From Paratinospora sagittata (Eukaryota; Streptophyta; Magnoliopsida; Ranunculales; Menispermaceae): a stretch of DNA of 64,000 bases. Below the pieces are notes generated by a model. The model searched no databases. It was not told the origin of the DNA and saw only the letters and a list, made by a program, of their open reading frames with translations. The position numbers were made by a program, and so were the translations under genes. Of the stretch, positions 32,009-44,600 are shown piece after piece. Position 1 is the first letter of the stretch, and every line of letters starts with the position of its first letter. Location of the stretch: positions 13,787,116-13,851,115 of the forward strand of contig CM069602.1 in assembly GCA_035771175.1 (NCBI GenBank), in the 5' to 3' direction.

Positions 32009-32743
32009 GGTACAAGCATACTCTTAGCTTCTAAAATATGTGGACTTAGAAATCTTCATGTCGTCCATGAGATCACTTGCTCCTTATGAGTTATACGGTG
32101 GTTCTTAGTTTTTGTGCTCTCTTTTAAGCCAAAAGTGCCCAAAGCTCAAGCCTAGATGATTAAAAAAACGTAAAGAAAAAAAGTGTAACAATGAAGAATT
32201 TTTGTAATCCATCTAAAAATGCTTCTACTACTAGCAATATCCTATTGTACTTGTTTATTTATTTATTTTTATAGATAAGTGCTAGGACTTAAACTCGTGA
32301 CCTCAATACTTGCACACTACATATTAGATCATGCTCCATATATATGTTTAAGTCGGGGAAAAATGCTCATTGTTCTTCAACACAAAGCATTAGGCTGCGT
32401 TTAATTTGTGATCTGAAAATATAAATGCAACCTAAATATAAAATTTTTAAAAATGATGTTTTCTATCCGGATTCCAAACCAAATTAAGAACACCTTTAAT
32501 ATTTATTGTTGTCGAATTTACAAATTAATTTAGTTATATTTAAAACGTAACATACTTGATATTTATTATTTTCGAATTTAAGCGTCTCAACCTTAACGAC
32601 CAACCAAACTCAATTTGAAGTCAGCCCGAATCAAACCAACTTAGACCGTAACTCAGAGCTACCACCAAAACAACATTCTTGCACTTCTCCCTCTGCATTT
32701 CTTCTTCTTTCATCTCCAACTATACTCATTTTTCTCTTCAACA
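32009..32743 (+). promoter_or_regulatory. Upstream region of the saccharopine-dehydrogenase-like gene
   Basis: No coding signal. The last ~90 bases are CT-rich (CTTCTTCTTTCATCTCC), typical of a plant 5' UTR leading to the ATG at 32744. I could not fix a TATA box. Confidence 0.4.
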
Positions 32744-35491
32744 ATGGAAGAAGAAGACTCACAACAAAACTCCGACCACTTCGACCTAATAATCCTCGGC
32801 GCCTCCGGGTTCACCGGCAAGTACGTAGTCCGAGAAGCCCTCAAATTCCTCAACACCATCACCCCATCCTCTCCCCTCAAATCCATAGCTCTCGCCGGCC
32901 GAAATCCGGCCAAACTAGCCGAAACCCTCAAATGGGCATCTCATCCGGCGCCTCCACCTTCCATCCCGGTCATCAAAGCCGACGTCTCCGACCCATCCTC
33001 ACTTCTCAGCCTCTGCAACAGAGCCAAGCTCGTCTTGAACTGCGTCGGCCCGTTCCGTCTCTACGGCGAGCCGGTCATCGCCGCGTGTCTCGAGATGCGT
33101 TGCGACTATCTCGATGTATGTGGAGAGCCTGAGTTTATGGAGAAAATGGAGGCCCTTTATCACGAGAAAGCGGTTGAGAGAGGGTCTTTGGTGGTTTCGG
33201 CATGTGGGTTTGATTCCATTCCGGCGGAGTTGGGTTTAATTTTCAATTCTAGGCAGTGGGTGCCGCCGGCGGTGCCGAGTCGTGTGGAGGCGTATTTGAG
33301 TTTGGAGTCTGATAAGAGAATTGTTGGGAATTTTGGGACTTTGGAATCGGCTGTTTTGGGGGTGGCTAGTGTGGGGAAGTTGCAGGAGTTGAGGAGGGCT
33401 AGGCCCAGGAGAGCTAGGCCTGTGGTAAGACGTTTTGGTTCTTTTTGTGTTTTTGTTTGTTTGAATTACTTGTTTTGTTTGTTTCAAGTGTGATTTAGTA
33501 GTACTGGTTGAGAAGAAAAATGAAGTGAGTTAGGAGTAAGATGGTAGAGTTTGAACTTGACATCATTATCTTAACAAAAAAAAGGAGAAAAAAAATAACA
33601 TATTTTATGTGGTGCTTGGAAGAGAAATGTGATCTGAATGCTCTATTGATCCTCATGCACCCAGTGAGGAGGTGCTGGAGCAGCTAGAACTTCTGATTCT
33701 TTCTATTTGATTTTATTTCCCATCTCTTTTTTCTTTTTTTTTTCTTGTATAATTTGAGATTCTGTTTATTCCCCTTTCTCTTTAAAGGTGCTTTGGCAAT
33801 CTTTAATGAAAGGAATTTTGCTTTAAGAGATTGTGCTCAAATGGTAACTTCTGTGGGAATGATCTGTTGAGGGTTGTCATGTTTGATCTTCAATGTCTTT
33901 TCTACATGAGATATTGTGGGTTTATTATATTTTAGTAATAGAGATTATTATTTTCTTCATTGATTCCTACTGGTTTTTTGTGCTTTGAGAAATTTGATTT
34001 CGTCATATAATTTGTGCGGTTTCTTTCATCCTCCTATGGTTCTTTCAAGCTTTCAATTAGAGTATCTAGTCATGTATTTTGATTGTGATTGTTCCAATTC
34101 TTTTTGTATTGGTTGCTTTGGCTTGTAGTATGGTAAATAATTGTGTAAACACCTCGTGGAGAAGGGGAACACATGATTAGAAAATAATACTGAGGTCACA
34201 TTTGATAGCATTTTATCAAGGGAAAGGAGAGATATGTTGGAGTTGACAACTGGGTGTTGCATTAGAAATAGATGAACATAGATATTGGTGTTTAAAACAT
34301 TGTACGAAAAGTGTTTACCAAGTTATGTCCTAGCCATCTGATTGCTAATCTAAGATAGCAGATAGAGCAAAAATCAGATTGTACAGGAAATTGTATAGTC
34401 AAACTGATCACAATGATTTTAGCATGGAAGGTATTTTACTTTGGATTATACCATTGGCAATGACTCAAAACACTTGACTGCTTTCAACAAAAAACCAAAA
34501 TAAAAACTATTGGTGCAAATATTCTTTTACTTTCTAAACTTCAATTTGGTTTCTTATTTGCATGTTACAATTAATCAAGAACATTCAGTTTTCTAAAAAT
34601 TTGCTTGCTGTATACCCTGTTTACCACATATTGGAATCATGCCAACACACTAAAACATAACATTTCTAATCAGAATTATAGAGGCTAACGCACATTGCCA
34701 TAGAGTATCTCTGTTGTACGCTAACACCATTCGTGTATTTTATTATGTACTATAGTTTGACAAGCTTTTTTATTTAAAAGGCATATATTTGACTGCAGAT
34801 TCCAGGCCCCCCTCCTCCCAAAGGATCAATTATAGAGCACCAGAAGAAAATTGGCGTTTGGGCAGTAAAGCTACCTTCAGCAGATTCTATTGTTGTCCGA
34901 AGAACACTTTCAACCTTGACTGAGAACCCAAATGGTCTTCCTGGCATTAATGAGAGCAATGAACAGATTGAGAAGAGAAAGACCTTCTGGTCAACAGTCA
35001 AGCCTGCCCATTTTGGGGTGAAGATTGCATCTAAATCACTGTTGGGTATCGTTAGATTTATCACAGTAGGAATGTTCATTGGTCTCCTAGGAAAAATATC
35101 TTTTGGCAGATGGCTTCTCTTAAAATTCCCTTCAGTTTTCACTCTTGGATGGTTCAGGAAGAAGGGCCCTAGTGAGGAAGAGGTGAAAAGTGCTTCTTTC
35201 AAGATGTGGTTTCTCGGGCAGGGGTACAGCGATGGAAGTCTTGCATCACAGGGAAACACAAAACCTGATACCGAAATAGTGACAAGAATCACAGGACCTG
35301 AGATTGGATACATTACGACTCCGATAATTCTAATTCAGTGCGCTCTCATTGTGCTGAGTCAACGCGACAATCTACCCAAAGGAGGCGTTTTTACGCCAGG
35401 AATTGTTTTCGGCCCAACAGATCTCCAAGAACGGCTTGAACAGAATGGTATATCTTTCGACGTTATCTCTAAGAATGTTTGTTCCAGTTGA
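32744..35491 (+). CDS. Saccharopine-dehydrogenase-like oxidoreductase (At5g39410/SCCPDH type)
   Basis: Two exons, 32744-33424 and 34799-35491, joined by a GT-AG phase-0 intron of 1374 bp, give 457 codons, near the usual length for this family. Residues 14-33 form a Rossmann nucleotide-binding start (LIILGASGFTGKYVV). Around residues 100-130 lie NCVGPFRLYGEPV and DYLDVCGEP, conserved in the family. Two hydrophobic stretches in the second half (about 309-330, GIVRFITVGMFIGLLG, and about 408-425) suggest membrane or lipid-droplet association. Family members are annotated as mitochondrial or lipid-droplet proteins, and the substrate is unknown; they are not proven lysine-pathway enzymes. The open frame beyond 33424 reads through the donor into the intron and ends at 33493. 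Confidence 0.93.
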
Positions 35492-35584
35492 TTGTAGTGA
35501 ATGTTTGTCAGGTCTTTGAAACTTTTTCCAACAGGAAGGGAAAGAGAATAATCTGAATAATATCTGATAGAGCTTTGTTATACC

Positions 35585-35590
35585 AATAAA
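35585..35590 (+). terminator. Likely polyadenylation signal of the oxidoreductase gene
   Basis: AATAAA, 94 bp after the stop codon, at a normal distance. Confidence 0.5.
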
Positions 35591-36893
35591 TGAAAAAAGT
35601 TCTCCATGCTTTTTTTGCTAATGAAGTAATTAACACCACGGCCCTTCTCTATTTTCTCCTCTTACAGTAACTGAACTGTAGCGCCTGTACTTCTGGCATT
35701 GCCATGTTTAAAGGAAACTTTGGCAGAATGGTTATGGTAATACGGAAAAACACTGATTCTTGTTGCTATTTCGGTATTAGTTACTTCCTTTTTTAATTAT
35801 AATTGTTTTAAAAGAATTTCGCCCCTACTTGTAAATATTATTTTAATTAGAAAAAATAAATAATAAGCCACTTCAGCTAAATAAATTGATTCTATTGATT
35901 TGCTGTACTTTTTATAAAAACTAAATGTACAACTTCTGAAAATAGATGAAGTCCTAAATAGGTTGAATGGGCTAAACTCAGCTGGTATATGGAAAATGTA
36001 TCCTCCTACTGTAACACGATTTATTATATACATTTGCTATCATTGTTTTTTTTTTCTTCTTTTCGTCAGTAGATGATATGGCTATAGGTTATATTTGAAG
36101 ATACAAAAACAAATCATCTTATCTTTAAACAAATCATTGATTGATGTAGTTTTAAATAGTTACAAGTTAAAGAGGTGAAAACTTTGTTCTTGCAAAGTAA
36201 CATGGCAAGTAGGCTTAAGTAAATATGCTAAGTATTGGAAAAAGAGAAATCAAAGCTGGTGCAATACTACTATAGGGAAAGCTGAGTTAATGAAATGATA
36301 GTAAGTAAATAATGAAAAGGAATAGAAATCGGTACAAAAACAATAATAAAAGGAAAAAATGAAAAAGGTTAAGTCTTTAAATATTTAAAGATAAATGGCG
36401 TAATCAATTGATTGAAGAATTGAGTATAAATAAAATTAAGGTCCAAGTTTCGAATTCAAACATGAGCGTAACCTTATTTATCCACCCCTGTTAAAGAGGT
36501 CAACCCAAACGCCTTTATCATGCCCGAGTTCTAAAGAATTAGTCTCACCTAAAAAAAACGAAGACACCTCTCGGCTGCTGAAAAATCGGTAACCAAAAAA
36601 GAAAAAAAAGATAGATGGCGTGAAAAGGTGGTAACATATTATGAGTTTAATACATAAAATGTGAAAAAAGTTTTCCAGTGTCTAAGAGGTCTTAGGCAAT
36701 TGCCAAACTTGCTAAAGATAAAAAGGCCACCCACCCGGGTTCAACCCCAAATGTAAATAGAATCTGATTTTAATACAATGCGGATTGCTGAATCTAAGCT
36801 ACCAAACTATCAAAATGAAGCGAACCAAGCAAGCTTCAAAGACTGAACCACTCAAGACTCATTTATGGAAGAGATAAGATAAAGGAGCTAATT
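35591..36893. other. Intergenic stretch between two convergent genes
   Basis: AT-rich, with no coding signal or recognisable repeat. The two flanking genes point towards each other, so it should contain both transcript ends. Confidence 0.6.
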
Positions 36894-36899
36894 TTTATT
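36894..36899 (-). terminator. Likely polyadenylation signal of the GDAP2-type gene
   Basis: AATAAA on the minus strand, about 185 bp after the stop codon at 37085-37087. Confidence 0.5.
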
Positions 36900-37084
36900 G
36901 CCATCTATACATGAAAGAAAAACACTAGGTAACTAGCAACAAACTTGCACATAAAGAACACCATGAGATTACAAGAAACAAAACCAAAGAATCAATATAC
37001 ACCTTCCACCTAAACAATGAGAAAAGATAATTAACAGGCAAAGTGAATGAAATCCCATCCACATTGGCATCACCAAAGTTAATG

Positions 37085-38597
37085 TCAAGGTCGGTGATAT
37101 ACATACTTTGTTCTTGGGTCCACAATAAGACCCTTCCCTCCGTTCACTTCAAGATCATGCCTGCACGATATACACAGCATTAGACACTAAAACATGCTTT
37201 TGAACTCAACTTTTAATTATCAATGTAGAGGGGAAAACCCTGAAAAAATTTCCATTGTTGTAATTTGAAAGAAGATGGAGAAACTCAACTGGAATACAAA
37301 ATCAGGTATTGTCAATTGCTCACGAGGAACATATCTGAATAGCTGCAGAAGCCGATCAACATAAATGACCTTCTTCCATGCCTGAATAGCAATACACAAA
37401 AACACTCATCTACCATGAGCTTTCAAAGAGAAATGATTGCAAACATCCAGGGTTGCCTTGTTTTTGAGAAGAAAAATACTATATCATAATTGTTTTAACA
37501 AAGGAAGGAGGGTGAAATAATTGTACTCACCCCACCATCTACAAACAATTGCAGTGCAAGAATTGCAGCCTTGAGTCCTAGAGTTGGATGAAGAACATAT
37601 ATTGCCTGTATGGAAGAGGGTACCATTGAATTTAGAAACAGATCTGACTTCTAAGTTAAAAGTATAGAGATAAGTGTTCATACATGCAGGTTATGCTGAT
37701 GTTTACGACCCAGTATTTGTTGTAATCGCTTCATCCATCCCAAGTCTGGTTGTCTGTTTAATCCAAATAACAAATTAAACAAAGGGGCAGTTAGAGACAA
37801 AATGCCACAGAAAGAGACAAGAAGCCTTGGCAGCACAAAAGGATCGATCACTCTCCCATAACAAAAAATTAATGCTCTGCCAAATTTTGTTGTAGAGACG
37901 AAAGTAATTGAGAAGTTTTCAGAAAGACAAATCTGATAGAATATGTGCAATTTGAAAATGATCAAAAGAACAGCTGTTATATAATAATCCTAATCCGACT
38001 GTGTCATTCATATGTATTTAGAGAGAGATCGTCTGGTTGAGCTTTTGTAGGTAAACAAGATGTACCCCAAAAACATCAAAGCTGAAAAAACTATGTATGA
38101 ACAAACTTCTGATAGGAGGCAAAGGAAATTTGCAGTGATCACTTTGGTACAAGAACATTGTAAGCATCAGACAGGCATTTTATCAAACGAATATGAGCAA
38201 TATCATCTAGGAAAACATATGCATACTCTTAGGAAGCCAGTCAGCTCCCATGAAAATATCAAATTTCAAATTTAGCTACAAGTGATTTCTTGTGAGTCGT
38301 GCATACTTACAGCTGTAAAGATGCAGCAGAGTGGAAGTAAACAATAGTATAAGGCTTCTGTATCAAGGGCTCAAACTCCTGAAAATTGAGGTCAAGACAA
38401 AAGTTTCAGTCCTCAGAATCAATAATATTGGCATGCCTATGAAAAAAGGTGGAACATATAAGGCAAAGGAATCAAAAGAGAAAGGAATTTGATCCGTCAA
38501 GTACTAGTATTAGGAAAGGATGTTGGGAAAAAGTAACCCTGACCCCCACCATAAAATGCTTGATCCAATGGAATACAATACAAGACAATCAAAACAG

Positions 38598-38640
<43 letters not shown>

Positions 38641-41630
38641 ATTTCCCATTGAAATTTATCAGTAGTAGTTCATACAAAAACATTGGGGATGCATTGAAAC
38701 AACAAACAATCTGAAGGTACCTTTACAACATAAAGAACAAACCGCTCTAGATCAAGGCAACGCAAGAGAAAATGAGCTCCCACAACCACCATCACAGGAC
38801 GTCCCTCACTATCTACCCCACCTCGATAACTGACGGAAGTAGAGAAGAACAGACATAAAAAAAAAATTCTCAAAGGGACACCAAAATTAGCCACTTGCAT
38901 CAACCAAAGAATAGTAAGACGTAAAATTTATGCATAATTCTCACGTAAAGTATCAGGAGTTCTTGAAAGCTACTCATATAAAAAGAGTAATGCACAAAGA
39001 AAGAAAGGGGAGAAAAAAGAGACTGGAGATGGATTATAAGTTTAACTAAATGAAATAATTGAAAAATAATGGTTTATAAATTTCTATACATAAATTAACG
39101 TATAAAATTGAACAAATGCTCTTACATGATTTTCATTTCTGCAATTTCAGAGAGATTAAGCGAATTTGCTTTGGCAAGATATCTTGAATGAAGAGAGTAT
39201 TCCTCTGCATTGGACAATGGGGGGCCACCAAGATCACCAAATCCAAGTAATTTAGCAAAATTAAAAGAATTCTGTGCCTGAGCAGCTTTTTCCCATTGCT
39301 CCTTTCGTCTCTGATCTGGGTCCTTGATTAAGGACATGAATGCAGGATCCAGATAAGAATCCAAATAGGTTGAATTCCTGTTACAAGAATGTCTCAGTTA
39401 TATTAGTCAAACAATGAAACTGCCGAATACCAGAGAAATTCCTTTTCAAGAGGTAACATATACTGGATCACAGAATCATGGATCAGAAGCTAGGAAAGAG
39501 AACCATCAACTGTAAATTAAAACACTTGCACCCACATTCTTAATGACCAATGTCAGACAACTTAACAAAAGGAGTCAAACATAGAAAGAAAGTAGTAGGA
39601 CTGCAAGCTAGAAAAATGAATACTAATCTGAAAATAAACTGGCTAATTTTGCACTAACATTAGAGTCCATCTCAGACTTGACAATGAACTTATGAGCCTA
39701 TATTGAACATCCCACTTTCAGAGGCCATACTCAAGTCAAATATGTATATATTCATAGAAACATGCCAAAGATATAGACATGATAACTTTATTGTACTAAA
39801 AAGTGATCTATGTAAAGGACATCAGATATCAACTTATTTTACATCAGAGCCAATAATAAATGATAGTAACTATTTGGTTATTATATGCATTAGCTATTTT
39901 TATTCAAACCCTCTTATTCTTACATACAGAAAATATTATAATAATATATATTTCAACAAACAAGCCTGCATTTCAGGCTCCCCAAAGATATTGCATTGGA
40001 AACCATGAGCAAATGTCAGACACCGACAGATGTCAGTTTCTTTGTAACGTTATATTAGAAACTGGAACTGTGAAAAGTTTAGAGCCCGTTTGGTTTGTGA
40101 CTTGAATACAGTTTTATGAATCTGAAAATTTGAAAACACAGACTATCTGTTTAGTTTGAGTGATTCCAAAAATGGCTTTCAACTTTTTATAAAGAAAACA
40201 GGTTATTTTCAGAAAATGAGGAAAAGTCATTTTCTGAATTTTCTATTTCCAAATTAAATTCTTGTTTTTAAATCACCAATTAAACACAGCCTTAAAGATT
40301 ACAACAGATTGTCTTAGCCAAGTTACAGGAACCAGATGATATGCTATAAAGGAGCTAGTCATCAAATAATGAAAATAACACAGCTGTTTCAGCTAACTCT
40401 GCCTGTACTAAGCACATTCATCTACCTTTATACAAAGCTGGTCCTAAACCCGGATAAAAGAAGAGGGTTGTGTTAGGTAATTGACAGCCAGTGTAAAGCT
40501 TTGTTAGATCAACAACGGAGTGAAGGAAGCAGATTCATGTAATTTAACCACATAGTTGGGAAAAAGGATTTGTTGAATTGAGTTGAGTTGAGTACACACA
40601 TCAGTATCAGCTCTGACTGAGCATTGGTCTATTCTGAAAGGTAGCATGTCATGTAACTGTGTACAGAACAATTGGCCAGTCCATTTCAATATTGCTATCA
40701 ATGACAATCCTCTGTAGCACATTGCCACATTCTCATATTTTACCAAAAGGAAGAACTGATTCAAGGGTGGTCAAGACATCTATGTAAGTCAAACATGGGA
40801 TGGCCTTTGCTGAATGCATAGGCCATGTAGATGATAAAAACCATCCATTTGATAGAAGATTGAGCATGTAGACATTTCCCCTTTCCTGAATTACAATGCC
40901 CTAAGGTTTGATGACCTTTTCCCAACCTTTTTGGAAAAATGGCCAAATCTTGTGCTGTGAGAGCCATTTGTTTGGGTAAGTATCAAAGACGATTAAACAG
41001 CGCCCTAAGTATACATAAGACATTTGATAATCATAAAACCCAAAATGCAATTCTCTTAGAGACCTAAACTGTCGTTCAGACCATAATATACGACCCCCTT
41101 CTTTGACTCTGATCATGAAATCTAATTAGACATTGATTCTGTTAGATCCAGCCTTTACATTCATATCAACGGCTAATCACCTTTAGCATGTATAAATTAA
41201 ATTAATTATCTATTGAATATAAAATAATTGAAGGGCTATGTTTATGATTTTCCATGGTCATTATTCTTACTTAAAAATCTCATCCCCCCTTTGCTGCTTT
41301 TTTCAGAAGTTTTCTCCAAGATTGAAATTTGATCGTGTATTTCTGCCCAATTTTCACTCTTCATTCACAAACTTCGAATTTTGTTTTCATGGATTTCCCA
41401 AGCCAAAGTTACCCCAAAACCCAAAGGGGGTGTTAAAAAAAGCACAATGTTCACAAAATACTTGGATTTGGTATGATAATCATTCATAAAACGTCAATGG
41501 CTTAATTACATGAACACCATCTATTCACATAATAGCTAAAAACAAGATCAAACATAAACTTTTTCAGTTCATTACAATGTTTCTTTTCATTTTTGGAAGC
41601 TGCATCACTATATGATTCAAATTTTCTCCA

Positions 41631-41668
<38 letters not shown>

Positions 41669-44600
41669 TTTCAAAATGCTTCACGTCTTTCATAATTAGT
41701 ATTAATACCGTGTCATCTGTGCCCAGAATAAGTATTAGCTAATCTATTCTTTTTCTTCTCACCACATCTATGTTTGACAAGTTCTCAAGTTTAAGACCAT
41801 TCATTGGGTATTTGTATGAATATGGTTTACACTTACAAATGATAAAATATTCTTCTTTTGATAAACATACATTTTCAAACAACCCATAATTTCAGTTTGT
41901 TGTTTAGTTTGATTTACACACCTACTCATATCATACCACATTCCTCCATGTTTAAGCTTTTCTATACTAAACTTCAAAATATAGGAGGGAGGGAAAAAAA
42001 ATAAAAAAAGGTTTCATTTCTCCATTAGGCTTTTAATCATTGTTGTTGTTGTGTTACTTTTTTAAGGTGGTCATGAAAACGAATTTGGCAAAGTGATGGT
42101 GGTGATGAAAGAGAAGCAGCTATCTGAGCTTGAAACGTGGGCCAATTCATGTAGGAGGTGACTCTATACTGGAAGTATATAATTTATGTTCTGTTCACTA
42201 ACCTTTTCATAGTCAATCCAACATCACTGACAGGAATATCTACTTCGGACAGCAGAAGTTTAGGAGCAGTCTGCGTTACAGCTGGCAAAGGTTTTATTCT
42301 GATTTTCCGTTCATCTATTATTGTTTCACCATTCTCGTCCCCAACATCTGCTGGAAGCTTTGACAAAGCCACTTCTTCCTCGTGTTTATCCCGAGGGAAG
42401 TAAAGTGGAAGCAATCTGCATCATTACATGGCATCAGGAAAAACTAAACTTAGAAAGCATAATCTAAGCCACAAATGTATTATACCATTATTTTCAAAGA
42501 AACAATTCTCTGGAGCAACTACGGCAAAAAAAAAGTAAACCCATGAAAAAGTACCTTTTGTATATCTCAGTATCAGATGATGTGGTAGTACAAAAAACCA
42601 CAGCTGCAATGTTATCTTTATGCTTCTCCAGAAACCTTCTAACAGTCCCTGATCAATTGCCATGAATGATTACATGAGAAAAGCGATGTAATGGATCAGA
42701 GGGATAGAATAACATGAAAAGCATATAAGGAAAATTTATATCCATATGTACCTTCTGAGTTGACAATCATGCATAAGGTTAAATAATAATTATGTTATGG
42801 GCAGAGATATTTTGGCAGTTGTGCAAAGGCATTGCAAGCACCAAGGCATCTAAAGAATAGCTAGGCATATATTTAATTCCATACACATCTAAGATATATA
42901 TGAATGCTATGTAGATAATAGTAAGGCAAACTGAACAAGTTTAAGGATTGTATCAAAAATCTCCAACTTAACCAACATTGTCAACTTAAGGTAATACTTC
43001 TGGTAGTTTAGTAACTCATTTTGGGTTTTAAACAGAAAAATAAATCTTATATTTAGATAAACAATACCGTATCAAGTGAACATTTTACTAGCAATTTCAA
43101 AATGACATCACTTTCTGTAGAATTACCAAAAAAGATAACCTTCAGAAAGTCTCAATAAGACCTTCCAGCAATTGAATCAAAGCATCACAAAACCCCTATA
43201 TAACAGCATGAGATAGACATCTTACTTATTGCAACATGTGCTGCTGGTTCGCGAGGGTAGTTTTTGGCCTCAGTATAGATACAGCCAACTGCAATGCTGC
43301 ATTTATACATGTCAGGTAACAGTCAATTCCACTTATCAAGAATGACTTAGGCAAGAAAAAACAAAGACACGTGTAAACAATACAAGTAGCATCCAGAATA
43401 ATACCTCTTAAGACCACTCTCAATGAGCAGCTCAAGGCAAGAGCGGTAACAGTGACTTAGAGCATTCTCAGCTGCAGTGTGATATTTCACTGCATACTTG
43501 GGACCCACAGTGTGGATAACCCTCCTGGAAGATCATACAGGAAAAACATCAGTTCATGTCATGCATCCATGTCTTAAACTTAAACAAGAAATAGGTTTAA
43601 ATTGAAGCTTGAATCATAAATGATGAAGAACGAATCAACAACATGACACAAATATTAGCACGGATATGTGTCAATATACTGTATTTCCCAGGTGATTTCC
43701 ATTTTCTTTGGAACTCGCATGAAAGATCACTTAATTTCTATTACAAAAGAGCAAATCAAGAAGGAACAACAAGATCAATGTAGGTTGAGATCATCTATAG
43801 GAAACCTGGAAAAGAGAAAAGACACTCAAACCTTTTGTATAAGGGAGAACGGAGAAACCCAAATCCACTCCCCATATTGCTATTATAGAAACATTTGTAA
43901 CAACGTTTGGTAGAGTAGTCCAATCAAAAATTTTGAGATTCCTTTTTTTACTAACTTATGACGTCCATAAGACAGATTTATACATGTCAAAAGCTCCTTT
44001 CTGTTTATGAGGAGGGGGTTGATATGTAAATTCTTATTATTGGAAGAGGCCCCTTTTGTTATTATCAATAATACGAACTTTTTGGGTCATACAGCAAGTT
44101 GTCTAGGGGTTATACACTTAATGATTCGGTGAGAGGTTGGGGAAATTTTGTACAGCTATAAGTGATTGAGGTGGACATCTTATCTTCCGCTTGCCGTCCC
44201 ATGTAACCATCTATTTAATTATATATACTTTTTACTTTCTCTTCAAAAATAATAATAACAATAATAATATGAATCACATAATCATCTTATATTCAAAAAA
44301 CTTTGCATAGATGTGTTGCCATAACTTAAGCATCGAATTATTTGTTTTATTGGTTTATTTCTTTGTTTAAACTTTAATGGTAGTTCATAAGCCATTTTTG
44401 CAATCAAGAGCATGGACCCCAAAAAAAAAAAAAATACTACTCAACTCAACTCAACTCAGCCAAGCCTTTTCACAACTACATGGTCAGACTACATGAATCT
44501 GCTTTTTCCACTTCACTCTATCAAAAGCTAAGTCGCCATTTAAATTACAAGAAGTTAACCTTTCTAAATTATTTCTTTCCATGTTATTTTAGGTCTTCCT

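Noticed and set aside
33425..33493. The oxidoreductase ending at 33493 as a single-exon protein
   Set aside because: The frame after 33424 is intron read-through (GTAAGA donor). The family's C-terminal half continues in frame at 34799.
38449..38714. Small frames ending in Tyr-Ile repeats
   Set aside because: They read through the (TA)n microsatellite in an intron.
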